Assembly (NCBI GenBank): GCA_930367205.1
Contig: OV884011.1
Span: 138,173,437-138,237,436 of the forward strand
Reading direction: 5' to 3'
Origin: Acanthosoma haemorrhoidale
Lineage: Eukaryota; Arthropoda; Insecta; Hemiptera; Acanthosomatidae
Length of the DNA stretch: 64,000 nt
Part shown: piece after piece, positions 48,401 through 60,756 of the stretch
Position numbering within the stretch: position 1 is the first letter of the stretch
Layout of the letters: each line of letters begins with the position of its first letter
The notes under the pieces: model-generated
Databases searched by the model: none
The model's input: only the letters and a program-made list of their open reading frames with translations
What the model was told of the DNA's origin: nothing
Translations under genes and position numbers: made by a program

Positions 48401-50910
48401 CAAAGATAATTTTTCCATGTATTTTGGTAATATATACATATATTCACTTATGAGCAACATTTTGCCATATATTTTTATGTCAATATATATATACTGTAGT
48501 CGTCAAGAAATGTTACTGATGCATGGGTTTGATTGAAAGCATGGGCACCCACCATAAACTCTAGATTTTGTGTCAATACCATTGGAATGACAGCTAAAAA
48601 CAGGAATTAAATTGAGTTCAATATCCTATAACGGCTTTTCCCCGTGAGCCCGTGAGGACCTTTGGATTGTTCATATCCTGTTGGGTGCTTATTCCAGTCC
48701 AATTGCAATTGTTTCACTGGTCAACGCACCTTTTTTTATTATACCATAATTATTTATTATACCTATATTATATCTTTGATTATTATGTTAAACCGTCTTT
48801 ATTCATGAAAAACAATACAAACTTCTTAAATCTATTTACAAACTATATGCAGGGATGCTTATTAACTAACTATAAATTATTTACACGTAGTCCATTATTT
48901 TCTTTTCCTTAATCGAATTTAACTAATATTCATCCTTAATCCGAACTTATCCTACATTTGCAATGCCAACCCGTACAAAGGTACCTTCTTGACGAGGCTT
49001 CCAAAAACCAGTGGTGAACATTCTCCAAAACCTCGACACAATTGAATAAGATATATTTACATTACCTCGATTCAAGAATACAATGAATGTGGCTTTGGAA
49101 ATAATTTTGTAATGTAATATTACAAACATTTTGAAGTTTTCTTAATAAGAGGAACGAAACCTCCAGAGCTTAAAAATGGATCTTATAGCCTTCTGCCATT
49201 ATTTTATTCTGTTAACTGGCACGATGCTATGGTCAATTCTTAAACCTAGAACAGTATAAATACAGGAAAAAACTTATAATGTAAAGGATTTCATGGCCTT
49301 ATCCCCTACAGAGCATCATAAAATATTGTGGGTCCACAAACGTAAATACAGTAAAATAATGTTTACAATTGTGTTTTCTTTATTACTTTATCTGATTACA
49401 TTAATAATGGAACATGTTCTGATATTGCTGCTATAGCAAGCTGCCAGACAACAATACTAAGCCACAAAAAAAAGTTAATTTCCACAGGAATGACCTATCC
49501 ATTCACTAGAAGTTTTACCGAATTAAATTAATTTTAAGGAGCACATAAGTTGCTAGTCTCCCATAAAAGAAGTTTGGAATGTTCATTAAGACCTGTAACG
49601 GCAATGTAAAGGTCTAATTGCAAGCTGCGGAAGGCGTTAAGTCGGATAATCTGCTTAGAGTTTGAATAAATCGACGAAGTCCAGGGGCTTAGCCCTCTCA
49701 ACTTAGTTCGAACTGATGTGTTCGTCTTGCCAAGCCTCTTTCGGTAACACACTGTGGTGGGGGGTGGCATTACAGTTGTCTTAGGGGAGCTCTTGTCCCT
49801 CTAGAAATAAGGGTCCTTAAGTGGGATCACGTCTCAGCCAAAGTGGAACTGAAAGTAATTGTACAACCAGGCGGGTTAACTTCAGGATTTTCTTAACAAT
49901 TCAATTTTCATGTTAATATAATTTTTCCTGATGCAATGACGGTACTGATTATATAATTAACAAAAAGCTGTTATGTGGGCCAATCGTGATATTTTAGGAT
50001 TTAGTTTTTGTTTTTTTTCAATGGAAACCTTGTGTCTTCGTCTTTTTGTTGTGGTCACTTCAAGCTATAGACCTTTGACAGAACGGTATCATTTGATATT
50101 GGGAACACCTGAAATATATAAACATAATCATAAAGCATTAATCAGTGGCATTAATTAATTACTTTTCATAAGGAAAAATTGATATTTCTAAAATATGTTG
50201 TAAAGCCCAAAATGGAAGAGCCCCTTGATGATAATATATTTATTGGGACTATAGTTAAAGAAAGTTATTAATATCGTTTTAGCAGCCGTAATAAAAACCC
50301 TAATTGTTTGTGATCGAGCATGGTCGTTGCGACTTCCCTAACATGTCATAAATGATTTGCAGAGTCTATGTATATAACTAGCCTTGAGCTGAAATGAAAT
50401 GATTATGAATGAATTTTGAAATAATTCAAGAAGAAGTGACACTGGCGAGAGGTAGGCGAGACAGATCCCTTAATTGTGTGATTACACAAGATTTTTGTTT
50501 TGTATCTATCATCAAATTACGACCGACAGTTAGCTAGCTCTTTAAAACGGTGTATTTTATTGCCACACTAGGTAGAGAGTCTACTACATATTCATATAGA
50601 GCCTATTACTCTAATAATTCTGTCTCCTGAAACTCAACAGACATTTTTCCATTTTCCCAGAAAGTCAAATGTAGCAAAGTTCACTTTTCATGACGTGTGG
50701 CCCCCAAAACACATTAGATGTCAATTTTAGACTCTCTACAATTATTTTTTAGTGTGAATTGTCGTTAAGGGGTCCTGCTCTGTCTACACTTTACATTTTC
50801 CTTACTAAAATAATTCTTACTAAAAACGTTTAGTGCACTTTATAAAACTATATGGTATTAAATTCGTGACCTGGAAACTTTGCTAGACAAATGACCAAAG
50901 CCAAAACACG
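45481..50910. other. Mostly A/T-rich non-coding stretch, no gene recognised
   Basis: About 5.4 kb. G+C-richer islands at 46290-46580 (a 111-codon plus ORF), 48040-48230 (a 71-codon minus ORF) and 49540-49800 (a 78-codon minus ORF) have no recognisable motif and no match elsewhere in the window that I can see. They could be old TE pieces or exons of an unknown gene. Confidence 0.4.
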
Positions 50911-51740
50911 TTTTTTTTTTTGTTTTTTTCATAGCCTCTTTAAATTTACAGATAATTATAGATCCTCAGGTGAATCTATTCACAAATTATTTTGTATTTC
51001 CTGTAGCATCACTACATTACATACAGGTATTGTTATTTTATAGAAATTATATAATGAATAAACAAGTATAATGATATACATTATACGTGACTGGACTAAA
51101 CCGACTAATAAAGGTGATGGGGCTCACCTTCTTGATCAACCTTAAAACTAACTTACATACTAATTCTTATCCTAATTTTCCCCCGACAGTCTGTTGCCAT
51201 CGATGCGGGAGGGGTGGTGGGGTCATAGTGTCAAACACTGGGTTTGTCAGGTGCTGCAACGAGTCAAACAACTTAATGTGTCTCCGGCGGATGAACTCAC
51301 CCACCGACGGCACACCAAGCAACGGGTGCAGGTCAGCGTTCTTCAACCTCTCGAAAAAGGTATGTCGGACCACTTTTCGCATGATTCCATTCTGGAAGTG
51401 TTGGAGACATTTGGCTGTATCGTCAGTCAAGTGGGTAAATAGCGGGGCACCGTACAGCAGAGCTGGCCGGAGGACACATTTATATATCATCAATTTGAGA
51501 CGAAGCGACCGGTTAGGTGAAGTTAGCAAGTGCGATAGCCGGTAAGACCTTTGTCGTACTTTTTCTATTTTATTACTAATAATAGTAGTAGAATAAGTAG
51601 AGAAATGGAGATGCCTATCCATTTTTTATGCCCAAATAGTGCATTGAGAAAACTGGTGAGCTCTCTTGCCCTCCCACGCTATACGATTTTGGCAAGGATC
51701 CAAAACACGGACACCTTCTTACACTATGTAATGAAACATT
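50911..51740 (-). mobile_element. J1 LINE, 5'-truncated single copy with poly(A) tail
   Basis: On the minus strand: RT post-core motif MHYLGIK, one frameshift in an A run, then DRHLHFSTYS, KIEKVRQRSYRLSHLLTS, RLKLMIYKCVLRPALLYG, TPPPLPHRWQQ and the C-terminal stop near 51167. A 3' UTR follows with the AAGGTGA...TCACCTT hairpin (51111-51130), and then a poly(A) tail, seen as T-rich 50911-50929 on the plus strand. The frame 51622-51167 is open for 151 codons. This copy keeps the 7 bases missing from every unit of the 9.5-14 kb array and has one unit only, so it represents the unamplified state. Confidence 0.85.
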
Positions 51741-54011
51741 GGAGCAATGAATAAAATTAAGTATATGGGAGTGAATAAATATTATACCATTCCGTACTGT
51801 TAGAGTTCATATCCAAGCTACCTTCCTAACGCAAAGTAATAACTTGGAGGGTACAGTGGAGCTATTTAATCTCACGAACATTAGGCTCCATTTTCTTCAC
51901 TAATACATATTTTAGATAAGAGATCTTTCATTTAGAAAATACACACTTTAATAATATACCAGTGTGAGCGGTGGAAATATATATATGTTATATTAATGCC
52001 AAACACTAAAAAACCACTCGAAATGATATATCCAATCAACACTTTTAAAACTGAAAATAGTTCGTCGGGGGGGGGGGGGGGTGCCATTTCAGTCGGTTCG
52101 ACTTTGTCAATTCGCAGAGAGCAAACGACACACACTCCATGACAGCTATGGGGCAAAAGTTAAAAAGCCCACAGTGCAATATCCGGTTGGTACAGGGAAA
52201 TATCCCGTTTAACATAGAAACGTCCCCTCTCCACATCTGACGGGAAAACATGAAAACTCACTTTTCATTTATCAGACATGCATACCCTTTCTACGATAGT
52301 ACTGTCAAAATAAATTTCTAATGACTGGTTTGACAGGAAATATCATATATATATATATAATCCAAAATTTCTTCTAAACCAAAATAGCACAGCAAGTTAG
52401 TTAGTGCAGCATGTAGTTAGTGGCTTTGGCAACAGTCCTAGATTAAATTTTTAGAGAATCAAAGTTTTCTGTATCATATACACAGTGGTATAGCCTAACT
52501 AAGACATTGAGCTAAGACAGGTGCCAACCTCATAGATTTTTTGGTTCTTCATTACCAACATACCTCACCTTACAAATGGAAAGTAAGCATTTTTTTCCCC
52601 CGATAGCCCCTTTAAATTTGCCCAGCATGTTGTAAATACGTATATTATTTAATAACAATGGATTCATTGAGTATAGAAAGTTCACAAAATGTCCACATTT
52701 CCATATTAGTATATCATAAAAAGAAATTATGCCATTGTTTGGTATAAATTAATTACAATAGCATTGAACTAGGCTTCATTGAAGCATTGGTTTAAGCTCA
52801 GAATAAATTATTGTACTAAATTTACTTTTTTTATACAAAATGTAAATTTGTGCTCTTTTACACTTGTCTATACATTTACAATCAGATGTATAAATAATTT
52901 CAGTAGCAAATAGCTCTGATTCCCTATTATATTTATACGTTTATACATTTATACCCTGCTAAAATCGGAACTACTAAACCTTACGTAGGTTACTCTATTT
53001 CATTTATTTGTTACAGATACTTCCACATGCTTTGGCCTTTTCTTAATTCCTCCTAAGCAGGCCTATATGAAGGGAACCTAAGCCTCAAAGCTAGTGTGCT
53101 GTATGTAATGCCCTCGGGAAGAGGCTTAGGGCTGGTTTATTATTCTCCTGGTACAGATGTCTTTAGCCAAACAGCCTTATCGGAAAACATTAGAGCCGGC
53201 TGGAAGCACTCGCCGAGCCGCCATGCTGTCCGGAAACCACTAACGGTTCAGACTTGCAAATGCCGCCCAACATGGTGGGGCAATCTTCCTCCTGTCTCCT
53301 CCCTCCCTGGCCTACCTTTCACATAGTCTCAAGGGAAAAAGCCCCTGAATATTCCCTCCGATCCTATTTTCGCTCAGGTTTTAACAATTGCATTGCTCGT
53401 GCAATAATAGCTGGGGAAATCGGAGTAACATTGCGAAATAGTTTCCACGAATTAGGTCTTTGTGAAGGTTAATATGAATGGATAATTTCTGCGTCTAAAT
53501 TGCACTTTTCTCTAGAAATGAATGCTAACATTTTACATTTACCTTTAGCCGTTTGGTCTTCCTTCTGTCTTTGAAATCGCACTCTTACTTTTATTAACCC
53601 ACATTACCTTGAGAAAGATATCAAAATCGGACCCCATATCTGGTTTCCTCGAATAGTTTTCAATTTTTTTAGGAGATGTACAAGTTTCGCCTCTTTAAAG
53701 TATAATGTGTCTTTAAACCAATTCGCATTATCTAGAATCATTTTAGCATGAGTTATATTTTCTATATATTATTTAAATCTCATTGATGTCAACCAACAAA
53801 TACACTAATCTAGTCACTTTGTTACAGAAGGTTCTTTAACTACATAGAGTTTTTCTTGAAGTAAGCCACACAGTAAGGTAGTTCTTTTAGAGTACCATAT
53901 AGTTAGTGTTAACTAAGATGATAAATATGTCGACCCTTAAGAATACAAATTTTACATTTATAGTAATATATTTTTTTATTTTTCATCGATTAGGAACAAT
54001 TTTAGGTCGGT
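51741..54011. other. A/T-rich stretch with a 15-base G run, no gene recognised
   Basis: A run of 15 G at 52067-52081 is the longest in the window. A G+C-richer block at 53070-53340 gives ORFs of 76 and 72 codons with no recognised motif. Nothing else is identifiable. Confidence 0.4.
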
Positions 54012-54180
54012 GGTTAAGCTTGATTAAAAAAAAAAATAGGAAAGAGAGATGAACGGCACTCTCCAATTTCTGTAAAGTGACTACTTTATTGCCTCTAGTA
54101 ATCCGGCATATATAGGATCAAGGGTTGTTTATATCCCATGATCGTATTAGTTTTCAACATAGACTTGCCTCTGGCTTTAA
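54012..54180 (-). repeat. Probable gypsy 3' LTR with adjoining polypurine tract
   Basis: On the minus strand, a purine tract GCAGGGGGG (54188-54180 region) is followed at once by AGTTAAAGCC. LTRs of the gypsy lineage characteristically begin AGTTA. A TATATAT box and AATAAAG follow within 100 bp, and the sequence GCTTAACC some 165 bp on could be the inverted terminal match. The last open Pol frame ends in TAA inside AGTTAA itself. No second LTR was found, so the right-hand limit is inferred. Confidence 0.5.
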
Positions 54181-54379
54181 CTCCCCCCTGCCAGCTCCTG
54201 ACCATCCGTCGAGAACTCAAACTTAACACTTATGCTAATAATATACAGTTCTGAAATAATGATTTCCTGCTCACCTAGAGCAACACAATCATACAGTCTT
54301 ACAATCATATAACAGAACATAACTATATCAAATGTGGTACAAAACTTAAAACAACAAAAAAAAACATATATTTGCCAAA

Positions 54380-55553
54380 AGTATACACCAAAAGCCCAAT
54401 GAGATGTGTGCAGGAGTGATGGATGGACAGTTCTCCTCTTCACGGGTTCATACACACTTTGGATGGTCACCAAATTGTGTTCGTGAATCGCAATTACCCG
54501 GAATGGACCCTCATAACGTGACACCTCCTTACTCCTATTGGAACCGATCTTACAATACACCGTAGTGCCTATCGTGACGCGCCCTTCTAACGGTTTGACA
54601 CCCGCGTTTTCCTCAACACCCTCCTAGATTTTTCTGCGGTAATTTTCACGTACACCTTCCATCACAATTTCCCCAGCTCCACGCGGTTTGTAGTGAGTTG
54701 TGCGGACATCTCCTCTCCCATCCCCGTTCTACTCGTGCCCCGGCGATGCCCACGAAGTCCGAAGAGGATTGTCCGAAGTGTGAGAACCGGGTGGTTGTCT
54801 GAACGGAATGGTTATACGCAATGATCCTCCTATCCATTGCCTCTGCCGGCTCCAATCCTTTGTCGGCATTGTAGACATGGATGTAGATGGTCGCCCAAGG
54901 TGCTGTCAAGACTCTCAATTCCTTCTCGGCTCTTTGGATGCCCTAGGGTATGGATATCCCATATCACGTCCAGACCCTTCATCTCCTTCCGCACGTTAGC
55001 GTTATCGGACCCCCTTCCACCGTCCGAAGCTATCCGATCTGGATCTGGGACGCCGTAAAATTAGAACCACAGCCTCAACGCGCCTAGTACTGCCTCCGAA
55101 GACTTTTCCCAAATGGGATATGCCATAGCCCTTTTGCTGAACAGGTCAACCACCGTCACCCACTTGTGACCCACCAAGTAAAGGTATCCACTTGAAGGTC
55201 AGTGAGCGGTGTTTGCACCATGGGAGTCTCAACCTGTAGCCAGGTCGGTGGGTGCCTGTTATATTTGGTATGACAAACCTGTAGGCCGCTAGTGTCTCCT
55301 GAATCATCTTCCGCATCCCCCACCAGAAATGCATGCGCCTCGACGCCTGAGCCGTCTCTTGTTCTTCCCTGTGGTTTGTTTTGTCCTGATGGCACCCCAG
55401 CGGTATCTCCTTCTGAGTTGTCTCGTCGGTGATGGTTTTTACCATCATGGTAAACCGCACAAATGTTCGATCCACCCCAATATGTTCTGCCCACCATAGC
55501 CGCTTAATCTTTTCCCAGATGATCGTGTTTCCTACGTAAAGAAAATGGGCCAT
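54380..55553 (-). pseudogene. Gypsy integrase, broken
   Basis: Integrase inserts the element cDNA into chromosomes. In order on the minus strand: an HHCC zinc-binding domain (HQDKTNHRE, then HFWWGMRKMIQETLA and VCHTKYNRHP); a DDE core with the first Asp in LQVDTF, the second in IASDGG, and the Glu in HPKSREGIESLDSTL, where the usual form is HPxSxGxIERxHxTL; and the C-terminal chromosome-binding/SH3-like part YEGPFRVIAIHEHNLVTI. At least three frame changes and several stops separate these pieces, so no functional protein can be made. The frame 54177-54560 runs on beyond the usual end into hydrophobic sequence up to the polypurine tract. Confidence 0.8.
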
Positions 55554-55920
55554 CCCTTGTTTGGAAACATCAACAGGGTGCTACAAATTTGCTCATTGCT
55601 CACCCATGGTGCCGAACATTAGGTCATGGTGGTGAATACTCGAGAGCTACCATATGATATCTTCATGGGTCGAAGGTCTTCGTCTTCCAGACTATCTGGC
55701 GGCGCTTATCATTGATAGCCTCTTCCCACTCTTCCATGTCTGCAGGCCGACCGTCGACCTCCCTCCTCCCTTCTCCTGCGGTCGGTACCACATCCGTAGA
55801 CCCTGGTTCCTTTTGGTCTCCTTCCCTCTTCAGCGTCCATTCTCGCAGGAACTGCTGTCCGTCCTGTGAGGATTCCCCCTAATCTTGGTGGAGTGCGTTG
55901 ACCACCATCACCCGGAACGG

Positions 55921-56811
55921 CTAGACCGCCACGACGTTTTCCTTACCGGGCTCATATTGTATTGGCTGAGGAACTCCCCCCAACGAATGACCTTCGCCGA
56001 TGGCTCTTAATTTACCCACCCACTGTAACTGTTGTCCGTGTGCACCCGGAACGTTCTCCCAAACACGCAGGGCCGGAAATGGTCTACGCTCCGGCGCGTA
56101 TTCACTGGCATACATCGTTATTTTGAACTGCTTGGAGTAATCGGGGAATGTCAGGACCGGGTGTTCCTGGAGACGATCCATGCACTTTCGAAAATTCGCC
56201 TCGATGTCTGGGGTGATGACCACCTTCTGACCCTTCTTCAGGAGATTGTTCAGGGGTACCAAACATGCCGCCATTTCAGGGACAAATTACCTGTGATAGT
56301 TAAGCGTTCCCAGCAGGCACCGGATCCCTTTAACGTCCAACGGAACGGGCCTCGCTGCCACCTTCCCGGCATCGGATTTCACTCCCTCCTTAGAGATCGT
56401 ATGCCCAAAAAATTGATGACCTCTTGGGCTAGGCGGACGGAACTTTTCTTCTGACAATTTCAAGCCAAATTGCCTCACGCGATCGAAAACCATCCGCAGG
56501 TGATTCGCATGTTGATCCTAGGTCACATTGAATATCAAGAAGTCATCCATATATATTTGACCTACGGACTCATCTATCCCTTGTATAAACTCATCCATGA
56601 GCTGTTGGAATGTAATGGGTGGATTCTTATGGCTAAATAGCATCCTCGTAATTTCATAGCAGCCTCTCTCAAACGTGAAGGCCGTCTTGTGTCGTTCTCT
56701 AGGGTGCCGTTGAATCTGGTGATATCCCGCTTTAAGATCCAGAGTGCTGAATATCTTCGCACCGTTCAGCCTGTCCAAAATGATGTCGACCGCTCTTCCG
56801 GGCCCAGCCAC
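55921..56811 (-). pseudogene. Gypsy reverse transcriptase and RNase H, broken
   Basis: RT motifs in order: FSTLDLKAGYHQIQ, KTAFTF, MLFSHKNPPITFQQLMDEF and the catalytic box IYMDDFLIF (near 56550), where YVDD or YLDD is usual. After a stop come FGLKLSEEKF, GHTISKEGVK and LLGTLNYHR, then another stop. The next frame has PLNNLLKKGQ and HPVLTFPDYSKQFKITMYAS, the start of RNase H, where the first catalytic residue is expected in the DAS motif but reads YAS. The frame then runs to a stop at 55921. Stops at about 56518, 56287 and 55921 make it a pseudogene. Confidence 0.85.
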
Positions 56812-57006
56812 TTCCCCAGCTCACTCGGTTTCCTGGTTATTTTCTACCACGTGAGCTCTCAATATCTTCCCTCATCGCGTTCTCGTCCATCTAGCCCTAT
56901 TACCCCTTCGACCATACAGAGGCCCTCTAGGGTGATCAAGTTACAAGAGCATACCTGTATTTGGGGCATCCTCTCTCCTTCACACATCTTCTCTAGTGTT
57001 TCTTAG

Positions 57007-58370
57007 ACATATACATATTGGACATATAAACATCTTGGAATAGTAAGATTAGATGGGAAGTGAATATCTCACAGGGTTTAACTGTTTCGATCTCCTGATC
57101 TCCAGCCAATCCCAATAAGATACAATTTTTTACGAAAAATGAGCGTATCTGCAGGAAAATCCAACTGAAATATATCTTCTTCTTGGTAGCATTCACAAAA
57201 ATCCAGTGTTCTAAATGAATGACTAAATGATGCATTGACCTTGAGGCTCGTTACGGCGAAAATAGGACGAGTGCATACAGTAGGTTTCCTTAGCTTTTTT
57301 CTTGTTCTTGTTTCTTAAAGAACATTTAAATTTTATCCAATACCGAACTGTGATGGTCCGCAGCATCAATCGAGTATACTACTCGGTACTAAACCCCCAA
57401 TCAAGTGTCACTCAAATTCTAACAGTGCATTTCTAACATTCCTCTACCCTCTACTTCAATATAATCGATGACTGCTGAACACCAAATGGCATATTATTCA
57501 ACTGCAAGAAGCTAAATCGTGCTGCATTATGGTTTTAGTTGATCTAGTAAAAACAAATTGGAAGATGAAGACATTCTTTATTTTGCAATGTATGGATATT
57601 AATTTATTTACTTAACTGTACATAAAATAATAGGTGGTACTAGCATAAAACCTAACTCCCTCTATTTGTGGTAACTGCCATAAGGAAGTACGAAAAAAGT
57701 AGTTAATAAAAACAACATCAATTGCTGTTGTTTGACATTTTAATCTGTACTAATTAGTCCTCAGTAAATTATTTATATTTAAACGGCATGATAATCAAGA
57801 ATTCATTTTTATTCGAGTGCTTTTCCTGGTACAATACTGATTAGCCAGAACGCAAAGATATTTTCATTTATTGTAATTCAGATAGGTTATACCTGATTGA
57901 CGATAGTCCCTTACAATCAATTGTCCCGATTTCATTTACCTCGTACAATCAATTAATTGATTAGCAATCGCAATATCAAAATTACATTTCAAAAATTTTA
58001 TTCAGTGTATACATGTAATTATAGTAGTGTGACACAAGTATAGCCATAAAGTAGCAAATGTAAATATGAATTTATATGTGGGCGCGGCATACAGGACAAA
58101 TCAGTAGATGGGAAAAAGCAAATATTATTACTTACCGTACCACATTCACATGGACCGGAAATGACTTTTAACGATGGCATACCCGCTCAAGAACAGATTA
58201 TATTCTAAAGCCATGGATGAAGATTTCGAAAAACTATAGCACTCAGATAAAGACGCAGAACCGGTTTATAGAGTCACTAGTCAGTCAATTGGTAAACACG
58301 TGTAAGTGCAAACCTGTAATCCTAGAATTTGATCATGAAGCTGACTGAAAATCAAACTGACGTACACGGC
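57007..58370. other. A/T-rich non-coding stretch, no gene seen
   Basis: Upstream of the gypsy Pol on its own strand, but no gag, protease or LTR can be made out. No other feature recognised. Confidence 0.4.
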
Positions 58371-58440
58371 AGATATTGATAGTAGAGGCATGCTTTTTAA
58401 GGAACTTCCCTTTCTTTTATATAAAAGAACAGCTATTAGA

Positions 58441-59700
58441 CTTACGAAGAACTCAGCGAAGAGCCGCTACCACCAATTCACCCCTAGTCCCGGCCATCTA
58501 CAAGTTGGACACCATCTGCCTCTCCAAGGAAGCTGTTTCGCCCTACAACTCCTATGACTGACGATGTCGTATGCTACACCTGCAACTTGAAGGGACATGT
58601 CTCCTCGAAATGCAAGTGGACACGAACGATATCAGCCAAGCGAGATGTTCCCAGGAATGGAGACACCAGAATGGGGATAGCATATGACAAACCAACACTC
58701 TTGGTTTGATCCCAATTTTATTTGGGATTGAAAGTAAAAGCTAAATTTAGTGAAAATATTTTACTTAAAGAGTAACTTTAGAAGGATTAGGTAAACCTTT
58801 AATAAATGGTGAAAAACAATTATTATCTGAAAATTTCAGATGCTTATAACTGAAAATGACTGCGTTTTATGAGAGCACTAGAAACCAAAAGATCAATAAC
58901 TTTGTTAATACTGGTTATGAACTAGCCAATAAATCATTTAGTCAAATCCATGAAAGCATTACCGATTCGATTAGTGTTAAAGTTTATAATGGTCAATAAG
59001 TTAATAATTTCTATGTTGATAATAGTAGTGGTTGGTAAAATTGTCATACGGTTAACTAAAAAAATATTAACTTTATTATTAGCTTATTGGAAAACCCTAA
59101 CGACACGGTCCTAAAGTAACTCTTTAGTAAATCAGTGAATTGTCATGTTGTCAACAGGAAAATATTAACGATTATATAAGTATACGGGGAAATCATAATA
59201 TCATACCTCCTGAAGGAACGCTTTCGGTAACTAGGGCCCCAGTGGTAAGTTTGGTGGTGGCAGCCCTTACTTCTGGGAAACACTTAAAAAAATTAACGCT
59301 AAGTTCATCTTACAGAAAAACAAATTACTAACCACTATGATAAATTTGAAATATCTTCAGTTCAGGGCATATCCGCTCCCGGAATAGCTAAGCCCCTTTC
59401 AAAGGTAGACATTGCGACCATGTCTCTTTCTAACACAGTCCTTTCCATGGTCCATTGTCAATAATATCCCCAATTTCATTTTTCATTTAGGATAGGAGAA
59501 AACTTAAGAGACCCTATATAATTACTATTGGTTTAAGAATATAGTTAGGGGCGTCAAATAGAATTTGACCCCTACCGTTTCTGAACCTTGGCACATCGCT
59601 CATTCAGATATCTCAGGAAAGTTAGGTAAAAAAAGCAACGGGCGTGACTATTTTTTTGTCTTTACCGAGACATTTACAAAATAATACACCTCAAGAGAGT
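58441..59700 (+). pseudogene. Second Ty3/gypsy-like remnant: gag zinc knuckle and integrase scrap
   Basis: At 58572-58613 the frame reads CYTCNLKGHVSSKC, a perfect CX2CX4HX4C retroviral-type zinc knuckle, inside TPMTDDVVCYTC...KWTRTISAKRD. About 1 kb on (about 59585-59680) the frame reads PWHIAHSDISGKLGKKSNG then RDYFFVFTETFTK, the typical start of an integrase core, with the first catalytic Asp in HSDISG. A stop follows directly. The stretch between, including EISSVQGISAPGIAKPLSKV at about 59347-59407, could be protease-derived but is not certain; reverse transcriptase is missing. It is in opposite orientation to the 54-57 kb element and has different sequence, so it belongs to another lineage. 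Confidence 0.6.
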
Positions 59701-60307
59701 CATCTAGCGGCAGTACCCCCAACACTCCGACTATATGGTCTGTTAGAAGGCCTGGTGGAGTCGATTGCGGTCAAATAGCGCTTCATGCGTTTTCATGGGA
59801 TTGTCCAGACTGCGTCGAGGAACCCCGCCTTTTGGCTATCGTACGTGCTCAACTTATTAAACAATCATATTATATTTATATATTCATAACAATTTGTTAC
59901 TTTTGTGGATCCCGAACCACCTATTTCAGATGCTTCATTCTCCCTGTTATATTATATTGATTTACGTTAACTTATTGCAATTGTTTGCAATTTGTATTTG
60001 TTTGTTTATCTAAACTAAGTAATTTTATATCAAATTCTTATATTTCATAATTCGTGTACATAAATGCCTTATATTTCTTAGCGTATTATCATGTGTGCTA
60101 TGAAAAAGACGGTCATGTTTTAGATTAATCCCGATCAATATATTTTTCATAATTAAATATTATTTATTTATACTAGTACTAACAAAAAACCACAGTTAAT
60201 AGTCTAACAGACCTTCATAGAAAATTGTAGCTAAATATAAAATATTGTAATAGCTTCTTTTTTTAATAAAATAAGTATTCAATGTGTATTTACTGTACTA
60301 AGCAATA
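59701..60307. other. A/T-rich non-coding stretch, no gene seen
   Basis: Integrase similarity fades soon after 59690; the rest up to the hAT target duplication is A/T-rich without features. Confidence 0.45.
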
Positions 60308-60487
60308 ACTTAGATCGTATGTGGGCAACAGCCGGCCCGCGGGCCGGATCCGGCCCGCTGTAAGATTTGATCCGGCCCGCGAGACATTTTGAAAAACCCA
60401 ATTTAAAAAAAAAAAATACACTACTTACTCATACTCATGGAATCAAGTGAGCGAGCAAGCCGAGTGGCGGTGATCATCAAAGAGTGA

Positions 60488-60529
60488 GGCGGCAAACATC
60501 AAAGTTCAAAGCCATTGATGTTTGCCGCC
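60488..60529. other. Perfect 15-bp stem-loop inside the hAT 5' region
   Basis: GGCGGCAAACATCAA (60488-60502) pairs exactly with TTGATGTTTGCCGCC (60515-60529) around a 12-base loop. A related GGCGGC follows near 60535. It lies between the left end and the promoter, where hAT transposases bind subterminal motifs. The role is not known: it may be a transposase-binding palindrome or the trace of a nested insertion. Confidence 0.8.
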
Positions 60530-60613
60530 ACACTGGCGGCGCAACAAAGGATTATTGCTTCGCAATTGTATTGTTCTACACTAGACGATTCTAGATCATT
60601 CCTTCATTTTGCC

Positions 60614-60650
60614 TATATAAGCGGGTGGATGGCCGGATCTTAGTTCAGTC
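60614..60650 (+). promoter_or_regulatory. Core promoter of the hAT transposase: TATA box and initiator
   Basis: TATATAA at 60614-60620, with TCAGTC at 60645-60650, matching the arthropod initiator TCAGTY. The spacing of about 31-33 bases from TATA to the initiator A (60647) is canonical. It would give a 5' UTR of about 110 bases before ATG 60757. Confidence 0.65.
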
Positions 60651-60756
60651 CTATTCGAGCTACCGTGGTGATAAGTTTGCTTTGTGACTTTGTGTGCATC
60701 TTTAGTGCTTACTAATTATACCTATTTTCTTATTAAGTTTATCGAACGATAAGTAA

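Larger units (their letters stand above)
54012..57006 (-). mobile_element. Decayed Ty3/gypsy LTR retrotransposon, Pol to 3' LTR
   Basis: Right to left: reverse transcriptase (about 56811-56290), RNase H start (about 56180-56050), integrase zinc-binding domain (about 55553-55260), integrase core (about 55240-54640), integrase C-terminal domain (about 54560-54400), polypurine tract and a probable LTR. RT-RNase H-integrase order is diagnostic of Ty3/gypsy. Stops and frameshifts are spread over the whole length. No gag, clear protease or 5' LTR was identified between 57006 and 58370. It is more G+C-rich than the flanks. Confidence 0.85.
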
